From positions 1 through 36,999 of the forward strand of contig SDZD01000061.1 in assembly GCA_004172935.1 (NCBI GenBank): a stretch of 36,999 nucleotides of DNA, given 5' to 3'. Below are positions 7,809 to 15,603 of the stretch, piece by piece (within the stretch, counting starts at the first letter, position 1; the number at the start of each line of letters is the position of its first letter). Under the pieces are notes generated by a model. That model saw only the letters and a program-made list of their open reading frames with translations. It had not been told where the DNA came from and made no database searches. The DNA is from a bacterium. Lineage in GTDB: Bacteria > Armatimonadota > Abditibacteriia > Abditibacteriales > Abditibacteriaceae. The position numbers and the translations under genes were made by a program.

Positions 7809-9074
7809 TTAACCCAATTCGGTATCGAGATCGGAAGAGTCGTTGGACAAGGTATTACGATAGTCTTGGACAACTGAGCCGAGTTCTTCCAAACCATCAT
7901 CATCGCTTGAGGTAGGTGCAGTCGGTGGTGGCAGCACAATAAGCGAGGCATGGGGAGCCGAAATGCGCAGTGGCGCAGTCGGAAGTGGAGATGTTGTCGA
8001 GCGTCCTGGGCGGCGGGTACGCGATGAAGGCGCCGCATCGGAGGCAGGAGCGGGTGTCTCCTCGAAGCTTGCCAACATAACTGAGGCGGACGAAATTTGG
8101 GGAGCCGAAGCGACGGGACGCGGCGCAATGCGTGTCCAGCGTGCCAATTTCGGTGGCTTCATGGGAGCCGGTGTCCGAACAGGTTCAGGCTCTTTGTTTT
8201 CGAACACAATCGGGCGCGGAGCTGGCAGCATCGGCAGCGGCTCAGAGGACTCGAACGAGGCCAAACGAACCGGCGAAGACGCCAACGATTCGCGCTCGCG
8301 GCGCGCACGCTCCAGCGAAGCCGACGAGCCAGGACGCTGGGTTCGGCGCGATACAGTAAAGGCGCGAGGCTCTACGGACTCTTCGCCACTGTTCTCATCG
8401 GCGGCGGGTGGAGCAACCGAAGGAGTTTTGGCGCTCGTCGCGGCCTGATTAGCACGCGGCAAAATAGCGTTACGCGCGTTGGAGCGAGCCTTAGCAATCC
8501 GCTTCAAAGTCGCCGATGTATTCACGGCAATCGAAGTCGGAGGAGTTGAGAACAGCAAGCTATCGCGGGCGATGAACAGCACAAACGCGCCCATTGCAAA
8601 CGCGCCCAGCAATGGGGCGTTCGTTCGCAAACTGCGCGACGGCGTCAGTAGCGAAGCGAAACCAAAAGCGGGGGCTGGTTTGGCGTTCTGACGAGTGGTG
8701 CGTGCCAGAATCTGTGCGGCCATATCGGGCATAGGAGCCGCAGAAGGCTCAGCCGATTTGGCGGGCGTCGGATTGCCGAGGCGACACGCGAGGCGGATGC
8801 GCCACAACAACGAAGGTGGCGGTGGCGGCGCACTGTGATTAATTAAAAGTGAGCGGGTCTGGTTCCAATCCATCCACGCACGAGCGCACCGTTCGCAAAC
8901 CAGAAGGTGGCGACGCGCCTGCAAAGCCCCATCTTCATCCGCCTCGCCATCAAAAAGCGCGGTCAGAAAGGGGGTCCATTCGCGGCACGCCTCTGTATCG
9001 GCGTGCGAAGACGTTAGCGAAACGGAATTCGCATCATCTTCGGGAAGCCAAAACAGCAACTTACGCCACATCAT
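7809..9074 (-). CDS. Zinc-binding anti-sigma-factor-like membrane protein with Pro/Ala-rich tail
   Basis: The 421-residue product begins with a cytoplasmic zinc-binding anti-sigma (ZAS) signature: C30, then H56-x3-C60-x2-C63, with 25 residues between C30 and H56. A hydrophobic helix at about 153-176 would anchor it in the membrane. The remaining 240 residues are low-complexity, rich in Pro, Ala, Ser and Arg, with no domain I recognise, and would face the periplasm. Proteins of this layout hold an ECF sigma factor inactive at the membrane. No sigma-factor gene is adjacent, since the upstream neighbour is a secreted protein, so the partner must be elsewhere or the role is different. The start has two consecutive ATG codons and no strong ribosome-binding site. 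Confidence 0.85.
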   Translation of the reverse strand: MMWRKLLFWLPEDDANSVSLTSSHADTEACREWTPFLTALFDGEADEDGALQARRHLLVCERCARAWMDWNQTRSLLINHSAPPPPPSLLWRIRLACRLGNPTPAKSAEPSAAPMPDMAAQILARTTRQNAKPAPAFGFASLLTPSRSLRTNAPLLGAFAMGAFVLFIARDSLLFSTPPTSIAVNTSATLKRIAKARSNARNAILPRANQAATSAKTPSVAPPAADENSGEESVEPRAFTVSRRTQRPGSSASLERARRERESLASSPVRLASFESSEPLPMLPAPRPIVFENKEPEPVRTPAPMKPPKLARWTRIAPRPVASAPQISSASVMLASFEETPAPASDAAPSSRTRRPGRSTTSPLPTAPLRISAPHASLIVLPPPTAPTSSDDDGLEELGSVVQDYRNTLSNDSSDLDTELG

Positions 9075-9156
9075 TTTTAAATTAGAAGGAGAAGCTACGC
9101 GGAAGTTTCATGGACATTACTTGGTTCTGTGTTAAGACACGTGCAAGAATGCCATT

Positions 9157-11145
9157 TTACGCGCGAAGAAAAGCTACCCAATCATCCTCCAGTTCTTCGG
9201 TCGTTTCCCCAGTCGCATTCCCAAGGGCATCCTCGAAGGTCTCACCTGCTGCCATTTGAGCAACCACATTACTCATAGTACCGTACCCAAAATTCGCGTA
9301 CAGCCACTGGACTAACACCGTCGAGTATGCCGCCCCCATAGGAGTAGGTATGTCTGTTCTCATCGCACTGAATAGTGGGATTCCAGCTTGGAGTAGAATG
9401 ACTTTGCTATTATGGTGAATATCTCCAATAGCCCCTTCCTGCAGACCAGTCAACAACCAACCTGGAACGGGCACTTTATCGTCAGTCCATGCCCACAGCA
9501 AAACGCGGCACCACAATCGTCTCAGAGTCGCCTCATTGCGCCCTGCGGGTGTCAGTAATATATAGTTCTTTATTTGGTCGCCATTAGGAGCAGCAACACC
9601 ATTCCGCGCGCCCAAAGCACGACGCAGGGCAACAAACTGCTGTGGTGTATCTGTCAGAATAACTTCAACATGAGGCGCATTCCAACCAAGCGGTCTATCA
9701 ACGATTAAATGACTAGCGAGGAAACTTATAGGCTGTCCGACAACACTTTTATCGGTAAATTCACCGATTTTATATTGGGTAGAACGAATTGTCGTCGTGA
9801 AATGAGCCAATAATGGTCGTTGTGCCATTGCAGGCAACAGTGAGTAAATCTCTGCAAAACGGGCCAGGCGTTGGCTCCAATTGCGTGCGAGAACCGCAGA
9901 CACAGGAGAAGCCGAGGCATAGGCTTTCTGGTTAGTAGCGACAGCAGGACTCAAAGCGGCGCTTTGAGCAAAGGCACGCGCTGCGCCCCCAAAAAGAGCA
10001 GCGATTTCAGGCGCAGGTTTCCCCACATCACACCCCTGCTCGACATTCATACAGGCATTCCAAAAGTCGATTTCAGAACTGAGCGCCGGATCGGCATCCG
10101 CGACATTAAGAGCAGCCGTAAAGGTAAGGTAGTCGTCGGTTTGCAAAGCTAAACGGGCTTGCATCAACGCGATTCGCGCCGTCGCCCGCACACCACCAGC
10201 CTTCAGAGCCGCAAGAAAGGCATTGGCTTCCGCCCTATCCAGTGGTAGAGTCGACTCGGATACAGGTGGCGCTAAAGCGGGAGTTGTCACGACACCAAAG
10301 GCGGGCAGAGCCGCCCCCCCATTCGAGGCATCGGAAGCGCTTAAACGAGCTGCAAGGGCCGCAGCAATAATCGCAGGGTCGCCCCCCTTCAAAGTACGAG
10401 TAGGAACCCCGACCCAATGCTGTCCCGTCTCACCGGGTACAAAGTCCAAAAGGGTACGTGCGAACAGTTCACCATCGCCCCGAACCGTATCAATCTGATC
10501 GGGAGAAAAAATTGCCCATCCTGCTCCTAACGAAGTGATTGCTGCCGCATATTGAGTGTCCGCCCCCCCCTCATCGTTGCTCGTCATATCCTGAACTTCC
10601 AAAAGCGGAGTTGCAATATCGGAAGCATCTACGAGGACATCATCGTTACGCAGCGAACCAAAAACGACCTGAACACCTGGCAAGCGGGTGACATCAATAT
10701 TTCGTTCATCCAAAGAAGGGAGATTTTGCCCCGCCATTGCTTCACCCCGTAACAAAGGATGAGCACCAAAAGGAAGCGCAGCGCAGGTTCGAATAAATTC
10801 TTGCCCCCCCTCATCGTGAACCATTTGGCGCATAGGAGTGGTGACAAAGCCGAAACTCTGGGCAGCATCGGTGTGCAAAAAAACGACATTACCTCGTGCT
10901 ACCCACGCCTTGATAGCAGCATCGGCATTGGGATTGGCCCGCAGTCCAGCCATGGTCGCACGCAGCGAAATCGCTCCTGGGCCAGTGAGTTCCAATGTCG
11001 CCAAATCGGCATTAGTTACCTCAGGGACTTGCGGAGCCTTAGTTGTGGGGATGGCAAGATTATTTTGCGCCCGCGCAGACGGGGAAAGAGACACGCAACC
11101 GCCTAACACCAGTAGCAGGGCGACTTTGTAGCGCGAGATTGTCAT
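9157..11145 (-). CDS. Exported protein with degenerate peptidase-MA-like C-terminus
   Basis: The 662-residue protein starts with a signal sequence. VLGGC at 13-17 could be a lipobox, or ordinary Sec cleavage could fall after ARAQ. The frame extends 16 codons further (to 11193), but the ATG at 11145 sits at the signal peptide and has a G-rich site just upstream. The last 122 residues fit the end of peptidase-MA-like gluzincins: PGWLLTGLQEG at 561-571, a YSTVLVQWLYANFG helix, then TFEDALGNATG..TEELEDDWVAFL. Where the zinc motif HExxH should be (about 545-549) the protein has WCRVL, so catalysis is probably lost. The N-terminal half is unrecognised. Three coding G tracts of 7-8 bases could make the gene prone to slippage. 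Confidence 0.82.
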   Translation of the reverse strand: MTISRYKVALLLVLGGCVSLSPSARAQNNLAIPTTKAPQVPEVTNADLATLELTGPGAISLRATMAGLRANPNADAAIKAWVARGNVVFLHTDAAQSFGFVTTPMRQMVHDEGGQEFIRTCAALPFGAHPLLRGEAMAGQNLPSLDERNIDVTRLPGVQVVFGSLRNDDVLVDASDIATPLLEVQDMTSNDEGGADTQYAAAITSLGAGWAIFSPDQIDTVRGDGELFARTLLDFVPGETGQHWVGVPTRTLKGGDPAIIAAALAARLSASDASNGGAALPAFGVVTTPALAPPVSESTLPLDRAEANAFLAALKAGGVRATARIALMQARLALQTDDYLTFTAALNVADADPALSSEIDFWNACMNVEQGCDVGKPAPEIAALFGGAARAFAQSAALSPAVATNQKAYASASPVSAVLARNWSQRLARFAEIYSLLPAMAQRPLLAHFTTTIRSTQYKIGEFTDKSVVGQPISFLASHLIVDRPLGWNAPHVEVILTDTPQQFVALRRALGARNGVAAPNGDQIKNYILLTPAGRNEATLRRLWCRVLLWAWTDDKVPVPGWLLTGLQEGAIGDIHHNSKVILLQAGIPLFSAMRTDIPTPMGAAYSTVLVQWLYANFGYGTMSNVVAQMAAGETFEDALGNATGETTEELEDDWVAFLRA

Positions 11146-11206
11146 ATTAGCCCCCCGCTCAAAATAGGGGCCAGAGGTCTGAGAATCGGCCAAAGAAGGC
11201 GATGAG

Positions 11207-11252
11207 AAAAGGGGAGAATTCTTTGGCTACTACACAAAGCCACCTTCTCCCC
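11207..11252 (-). terminator. Terminator after glycerophosphodiesterase gene
   Basis: On the minus strand GGGGAGAA (11252-11245) pairs with TTCTCCCC (11218-11211). An inner CTTTG/CAAAG helix strengthens it and a TTTT run follows. It lies 50 bp after the stop of the gene at 11302. Confidence 0.78.
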
Positions 11253-11301
11253 ATTGAACTTCCGATTCAGAAAGCCCAATGGGGAATAAAGGTCTTAACC
11301 G

Positions 11302-12324
11302 TCAGTCTTTTTTCACAGCAGCTTTGGGCGAACGCAAGGCCAAAATTTCGTCGGCCTGATCGGTGAATACAGCTTCGACTTTGGCATCCTCGAAAGCGCG
11401 AATCAAACGCCCAGTGAGCGGCGGCATGAAGGGAGCCACATCGGTTTGAAGCGTGTACGGGTGAACTTGCAAACCGGCGGCGTGGGCATCGGCAACCACA
11501 GGTGTAACTCCCGTAAACGAGATAACAGAGTCGAGCCGTGGTCCGATGGCGTCGGCGTACTGCTTGATAGCCTTCAAACCTTCGGGCGCTAACATCGCCT
11601 TGGCATTGGCACCAACCAGTTGGGTCTGAAGATAGGGCGATTTCAGTTCGTTGCGCAAACGCTTCAGTTCCTTGGCCTCGAAGCACTGAAGCCAAACCCG
11701 CTTCACCGGGACATGAGACTTAGCCAGAATATCCAGCGCAATCTTGCTGGTATCAACGCCGCTTTTTTGGTGCCATGCGGGGCTTTTGAGTTCGATGTAA
11801 AAACCGCCGGGGCCATCCTGAAGAGTCAGAAACTCTTCGAGCGTGGTAATGTAAGCCCCTGTGGCGTCTACGGGACGGTCGGGGAAGGCCCGTGTGCCAG
11901 CGTCATTAACGCGGGCGCGCATCTTAAGGGTCTTCAACTCGGCCAGTGTGAAATCTATGGCGTAGTAATGCCCATCGGCCCGCTTGCGCTCTGGGAATGC
12001 TTCCGCGATATTGGTCGTGTGCTCCAAGACGGTGTCGTGGGACAGAATGAGGCGGTGGTCTTTGGTGGCAACGAGGTCACATTCCATCCAGTCCGCACCC
12101 ATTTTTTGCGCCAGTTGCTCGGAAGCGAAGGTATTTTCGGGTCGATGCGCCTGAGCGCCGCGATGGGCGATAACATCAAGGGCCTGCGCTTCTCCGTAAA
12201 TAAAGAGAGAAGCGCACAACAGCATAGATAGAGGGAATTTTAAACCTGCGTGACGATAGCCGTCCCGGTTACGGGACGCAGTGGTTTTGAGTCCATGCAA
12301 AAGATTACAAGCGAACGATTTCAT
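11302..12324 (-). CDS. Glycerophosphodiester phosphodiesterase, exported GlpQ-like
   Basis: The enzyme hydrolyses glycerophosphodiesters, released from phospholipids, to glycerol-3-phosphate and an alcohol. The 340-residue protein has the family's metal and catalytic signature in order: HRG at 54-56, PENT at 62-65, MECD with E81 and D83, then HD at 96-97. Further on come IELKSP and a C-terminal VFTDQADE. A hydrophobic segment near 31-47 ending in AQA suggests export, which fits periplasmic GlpQ. The ATG at 12324 overlaps the end of the upstream oxidoreductase by 20 bp, pointing to translational coupling. An internal ATG at 12225 would leave too short a signal peptide. Specific substrates cannot be assigned. 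Confidence 0.93.
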   Translation of the reverse strand: MKSFACNLLHGLKTTASRNRDGYRHAGLKFPLSMLLCASLFIYGEAQALDVIAHRGAQAHRPENTFASEQLAQKMGADWMECDLVATKDHRLILSHDTVLEHTTNIAEAFPERKRADGHYYAIDFTLAELKTLKMRARVNDAGTRAFPDRPVDATGAYITTLEEFLTLQDGPGGFYIELKSPAWHQKSGVDTSKIALDILAKSHVPVKRVWLQCFEAKELKRLRNELKSPYLQTQLVGANAKAMLAPEGLKAIKQYADAIGPRLDSVISFTGVTPVVADAHAAGLQVHPYTLQTDVAPFMPPLTGRLIRAFEDAKVEAVFTDQADEILALRSPKAAVKKD

Positions 12325-13345
12325 TAGTCTGGTCGGATTTATAGATGGCGCAGATTAACTCGACTGCACGGCGCCCATCGCGGCCCGGTATGGCGGGTTC
12401 GCGGTTCTCCTGAATGGCGAGAGCGAAGTCTTTGATTTGAGCGCGATGCCCCTCGATAGAGATAGCGTTCGGGTCGCTGGCGCCGCCGCCAATTTGCGAC
12501 TCCGCTCCCCAACTGCGCACTTCCTCATCGCCAGTCGCTTCGGTTTCGAACTGCCACAGCGTGGGCCGATCATCTACCAAAGTGACGCTTCCCGTCGAGC
12601 CTTTGAGTTCGACACGCTTGAGTTCACCGGGGAAACAAGCGGTAGAACCTTGAATTACTCCCAGCGCACCGCTCTTAAATTTGAGCCATGCCATCGCGGT
12701 ATCTTCGACTTCGAGGCCCTTGTGAAAGGCGCGAGTGCAACGCGCAGAGACTTCTTCGACTTCGCCCGCCACATGAAGTAGCAAGTCGATGGCATGGATG
12801 GATTGGTTCATCAAAGCCCCACCACCATCGAGTTGCCAGGTTCCACGCCAGCCCGCCGAGCGGTAGTAGGCTTCGGTGCGATACCAGGGCACATAGGCCG
12901 AGGCCCATGCCATGTTGCCAAAACGTCCCGCCTCGACTGCTGTTTTAAGGGCGACTGCGCCGCGCCCAAAACGCGCCTGAAAAATTGCCCCCAGCTTAAC
13001 GCCCGCCGTGTCGCAAACCGCAACGAGGGCATCGACTTTTTCGGGCGTTGTATCCAGAGGCTTTTCACAGAGAACATGCTTGCCGTATTTAGCAGCGAGT
13101 TCGCCCAGTTCAGCATGTGTTCCTGAAGGAGAGGTTAAGCACACAGCGTCGATGTCGTCGCGGCGCAGCATTGCGTGAAGATCGCCCATATATTCGGCGC
13201 CGTGTTGGGAAGAGAACTCCAACCCCTGCGACTCGCGACGCGAGTGGACAGCGATGAGACGGGCGGCAGAAACCTGCGAAATGGCGCGGGCGTGGAAGGC
13301 AGCGATATTACCAGTGCCGATAATGGCGAAGCGAACGGGATTCAC
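12305..13345 (-). CDS. Gfo/Idh/MocA-family NAD(P)-dependent oxidoreductase
   Basis: This is a sugar- or inositol-type dehydrogenase of the Gfo/Idh/MocA fold. It has an N-terminal Rossmann motif GTGNIA (10-15), the signature EKP with K95, and the catalytic-domain motif GGALMNQSIHAIDLL with H184 and D187. At 346 residues it has the normal size. The frame is open to an ATG at 13420, but the family begins a few residues before the Rossmann strand, and a GTG at 13343-13345 gives exactly that (M-NPVRFAIIG), so I prefer it. No strong ribosome-binding site is visible at either. It overlaps the glycerophosphodiesterase by 20 bp and the two probably form an operon. Its substrate is unknown. Confidence 0.92.
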   Translation of the reverse strand: MNPVRFAIIGTGNIAAFHARAISQVSAARLIAVHSRRESQGLEFSSQHGAEYMGDLHAMLRRDDIDAVCLTSPSGTHAELGELAAKYGKHVLCEKPLDTTPEKVDALVAVCDTAGVKLGAIFQARFGRGAVALKTAVEAGRFGNMAWASAYVPWYRTEAYYRSAGWRGTWQLDGGGALMNQSIHAIDLLLHVAGEVEEVSARCTRAFHKGLEVEDTAMAWLKFKSGALGVIQGSTACFPGELKRVELKGSTGSVTLVDDRPTLWQFETEATGDEEVRSWGAESQIGGGASDPNAISIEGHRAQIKDFALAIQENREPAIPGRDGRRAVELICAIYKSDQTNEIVRL

Positions 13346-13580
13346 ATCCGCAGTTTGGCGTGTTACTTTCGGGGGGTGACACAAAAAGGCACGTACACCT
13401 CGCGATGTCCACAACGCCAACCCAATTATGCCGGGTTAGCAGTGTCAGAGCTTGTTTTTACTGCATAACCACTGTGCGCTTTCGCGTCAAGTGCGTGTCG
13501 AGTTGCGAGTTCGTCGAATGGGCCTTATGGCCGCCCTTCTCTGGCAATATTCCCATAAATCAAAGGGGAGCCTAAAATGA

Positions 13581-13612
13581 AAAAAGCTCCGACTCAAAAG
13601 TCGGAGCTTTTT
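13581..13612 (-). terminator. Terminator after STAS/HATPase pair (symmetrical)
   Basis: A perfect 14-bp inverted repeat (AAAAAGCTCCGACT at 13581-13594 and its complement at 13599-13612) has a 4-base loop. It lies 20 bp beyond the HATPase stop and has T runs on both strands. Confidence 0.9.
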
Positions 13613-13632
13613 GGGATTTCAGAGAAATTGGC

Positions 13633-14151
13633 TTAGGCGCAGAATTTCACGAGTTTGAGTTCGTTGCCTTGGCCGCAGACGAAACGATGTTCGACTTTGT
13701 CTACGAACGATTGGATGATCCAGATTCCCAGACCGCGCCGCCTTCCGGTAGCTATCCAATCATCGAGTTCACCGAAAGTTTCAGCTTCGGTTATCGCGAA
13801 GTTGATGCTGGAGTAGTCCTGGATGACAACCTCGAAGCGATCAGCAAAGCGGATGGCCACCACATCAATATCGAGTTGCGAATCGGGCGCGGAGGACGCC
13901 TGAGTCGCATAGGAATGTTCGATGATGTTGGTGCAGGCTTCGCCGACAGCCATTTCGATTTTCATCACGTCTTCGTCCTCTAACCCTGCGCGTTGCGCGC
14001 ATTCCTCGACCATCTGACGAATTGCGGGCAACGAATGCGGCGAACCTAACGCACGCAAATGATTGTGCCACAACGCGGAAGGACCCGGTGAGAAGGATGA
14101 CGAGGGCGAGAAGGCGTCGGACACGGCGAATGCAGAAAAACCAGAAAACAA
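13633..14151 (-). CDS. RsbW-like anti-sigma serine kinase (HATPase_c domain)
   Basis: The protein has the short GHKL ATPase fold of RsbW/SpoIIAB-type serine kinases. The N-box is EMAVGEACTNIIEHSY with E71, N75 and H79. The G-box RRRGLGIWII is at 137-146, and the final strand is GNELKLVKF. The middle box reads QDYSSINF, so the usual D-x-G glycine is missing. Such kinases bind a sigma factor or other target and phosphorylate a STAS antagonist. The STAS gene lies directly upstream, which supports partner switching, but no sigma factor follows. The start is uncertain: the first possible codon is TTG at 14151, with a GTG at 14124 and another TTG at 14073. None has a ribosome-binding site, and the core fold begins near residue 28. 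Confidence 0.88.
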   Translation of the reverse strand: MFSGFSAFAVSDAFSPSSSFSPGPSALWHNHLRALGSPHSLPAIRQMVEECAQRAGLEDEDVMKIEMAVGEACTNIIEHSYATQASSAPDSQLDIDVVAIRFADRFEVVIQDYSSINFAITEAETFGELDDWIATGRRRGLGIWIIQSFVDKVEHRFVCGQGNELKLVKFCA

Positions 14152-14171
14152 TCGGATGGCGTAGACCGTTG

Positions 14172-14217
14172 AAGCCCGAAGGCTTTAAGGCACGCTTATG
14201 ATGGCGCGAAGCGTGCC
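14172..14217 (-). promoter_or_regulatory. Two intercistronic hairpins at the STAS stop codon
   Basis: Read on the minus strand, a 9-bp stem (GGCACGCTT/AAGCGTGCC, 14189-14197 with 14209-14217) encloses the STAS stop region. A small AAGCC-TTCG-GGCTT hairpin (14172-14185) follows. Neither has a T tract. They may protect or separate the upstream message and so set the STAS to kinase ratio. This role is inference. Confidence 0.45.
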
Positions 14218-14591
14218 AGAGCTTCCTGCTCGCTCGGATAGGTGTGAATCAGCCGAGAAAAGCCAAGCAGGTTGAAAATGTTGGTGATTTTGTCGCTCAT
14301 TTTGGCGATGACCAAATCGCCATTGTGCTGACGCACCTGGCGGAAAGTCGCCATGAGCAAACCAAGGCCGGTCGAGTTGATATAAGTCAACTTTTCCAGA
14401 TCGAGCAGCAAGTTGAACTGATTTTCTTTGTCGGTGAGACGGGTCAGTTCTTCTTCAAACTCGGCGAACGTATGAGCGTCCACATAACCTTCGAGACGCA
14501 AAATATGCACGTCTTTGTCGCCCACAGGCGCCGCAGCGTGTTCGATTTTTAGTTCTTTCACAATAGTGATGTCCTCCGCAATCGCGTTCAT
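14196..14591 (-). CDS. STAS-domain anti-sigma factor antagonist (RsbV-like)
   Basis: The 131-residue protein is a single STAS domain. It has the strand HILRLEGYVDAH, the conserved loop LTYINSTGLGLLM and the helix KITNIFNLLGF. S73 (with neighbouring T74) sits where RsbV/SpoIIAA proteins are phosphorylated. The frame extends to 14654, but the domain starts shortly after the ATG at 14591, which is preceded by a GGGAAAG stretch. The kinase gene of the same switch follows after a 44-bp gap. When dephosphorylated, such antagonists pull the kinase away from its target, often a general stress sigma factor. The target here is not in the window. Confidence 0.93.
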   Translation of the reverse strand: MNAIAEDITIVKELKIEHAAAPVGDKDVHILRLEGYVDAHTFAEFEEELTRLTDKENQFNLLLDLEKLTYINSTGLGLLMATFRQVRQHNGDLVIAKMSDKITNIFNLLGFSRLIHTYPSEQEALARFAPS

Positions 14592-14753
14592 CTTTCCCGC
14601 GCTGGGCGCGCAAGTACCGCGCCTGTGCCATTGGAATGAGGAAGTAACTCTCAATTTTATGAGGCGCTTACGTCGCTGTCAAACAAATTATGCCTTAATC
14701 GTGGTTTTGATTGAGCGCTTCTTTGAGTTACATCTAAAAGAAGACGTGTATTG

Positions 14754-15455
14754 TTAAGGTTGGTGCCGCCCTAGAGCCTGTATCGCCTCACGTTCGGCCT
14801 CGTCAATAGCATTCTTCACTTTCAACAACCAATCCTCGCTCTCTGCACGACTCAGGCCACTTGGAATAGCCATTGGTTCGCCCATATGGAGATGAACGCG
14901 CGCAAAAGGCTTGGGAATAAGGTATTTGTCCCACGTCGTCAGTTGCCAGAAATTCGAGGCCGCCACAGCCACAGGAATGACGGGTGCCCCGCTTTTTGAA
15001 GCCAGGTACACAACGCCACCGTGCGCCTCGCGTCGTGGCCCTTTAGGGCCATCAGGAGTGAATCCGGCGATGCCGCCCTCGCTGACATAGCGCAGCGTCT
15101 CGCGAAGCGCCGCTATGCCCTCTTTCTTCTTGGTCGATCCCCAAATGATAGACCATCCATACAGACTCCAAAAAGCGGCTTGCATCTGCCCCGCCCGCGA
15201 ACGCGACATCATGGTGGCAATGCCCTGTTCACGGAACAAATGAAGCGGAAGCAGGGTGTGGTCATGCCACAGCACAAACAAGCCTCCCTTATCGGGTGTC
15301 TCCAAAAAATATTGCAGATGGTGAGCGCCCGAAGTCGAGATACGAAGAGAACACATCAACCCCGAATGCAACAAACGCAACAAGCGCGGGATAGTCCACG
15401 ACCGTATGGCGGCAAAGGGTTGTTGAGGAGTCCAGAAGGCGTCGCGCAGTTTCAT
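14754..15455 (-). CDS. DUF374 lysophospholipid-acyltransferase-like protein
   Basis: The 233-residue protein matches the DUF374 branch of the lysophospholipid acyltransferase superfamily. Features are WHDHTLLPL around H64 (the acyltransferase-type His motif), MMSRSRAGQ, WGSTKKKEGIAALRE and the hallmark TPDGPKGPR at 133-141, followed by VVYLASKSGAPVIPVAV. Related proteins act on lipid or lipid-A-like acceptors at the membrane; the actual substrate is unknown. The chain has only a short hydrophobic N-terminal segment. It stands alone: 163 bp separate it from the STAS gene downstream. A degenerate copy of the repeat seen at 32.3-32.5 kb lies just upstream of its start. Confidence 0.88.
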   Translation of the reverse strand: MKLRDAFWTPQQPFAAIRSWTIPRLLRLLHSGLMCSLRISTSGAHHLQYFLETPDKGGLFVLWHDHTLLPLHLFREQGIATMMSRSRAGQMQAAFWSLYGWSIIWGSTKKKEGIAALRETLRYVSEGGIAGFTPDGPKGPRREAHGGVVYLASKSGAPVIPVAVAASNFWQLTTWDKYLIPKPFARVHLHMGEPMAIPSGLSRAESEDWLLKVKNAIDEAEREAIQALGRHQP

Positions 15456-15458
15456 AGC

Positions 15459-15487
15459 AGCTTTAGCTTTTAGTCATTGGCTATCGA
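15459..15487. repeat. Degenerate copy of the AGCTATTGGCTTTTAGC-type repeat
   Basis: The stretch AGCTTTAGCTTTTAG..ATTGGCTAT resembles one arm of the palindromic repeats at 32345-32506 (shared GCTTTTAG and TTGGCTAT blocks at similar spacing). It lies immediately upstream of the DUF374 gene. The match is by eye and imperfect. Confidence 0.4.
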
Positions 15488-15525
15488 CAGTAGCATTCAG
15501 AGTGTAGACCCCCTCATGAACGGAG

Positions 15526-15567
15526 AAACGAAACGCGCAGCCGTCGTGTGAACGACGATTGCGCGTT
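15526..15567 (-). terminator. Terminator after NlpC/P60 gene
   Basis: AACGCGCA (15532-15539) pairs with TGCGCGTT (15560-15567), and an inner CGTCGT/ACGACG helix closes a GTGA loop. On the minus strand a T-rich TTTCGTTTC tail follows, 37 bp after the stop codon. The T tract is interrupted. Confidence 0.65.
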
Positions 15568-15603
15568 GAATGAACTTATAAAAAGCGAATTTCGCTTGCG
15601 TTC

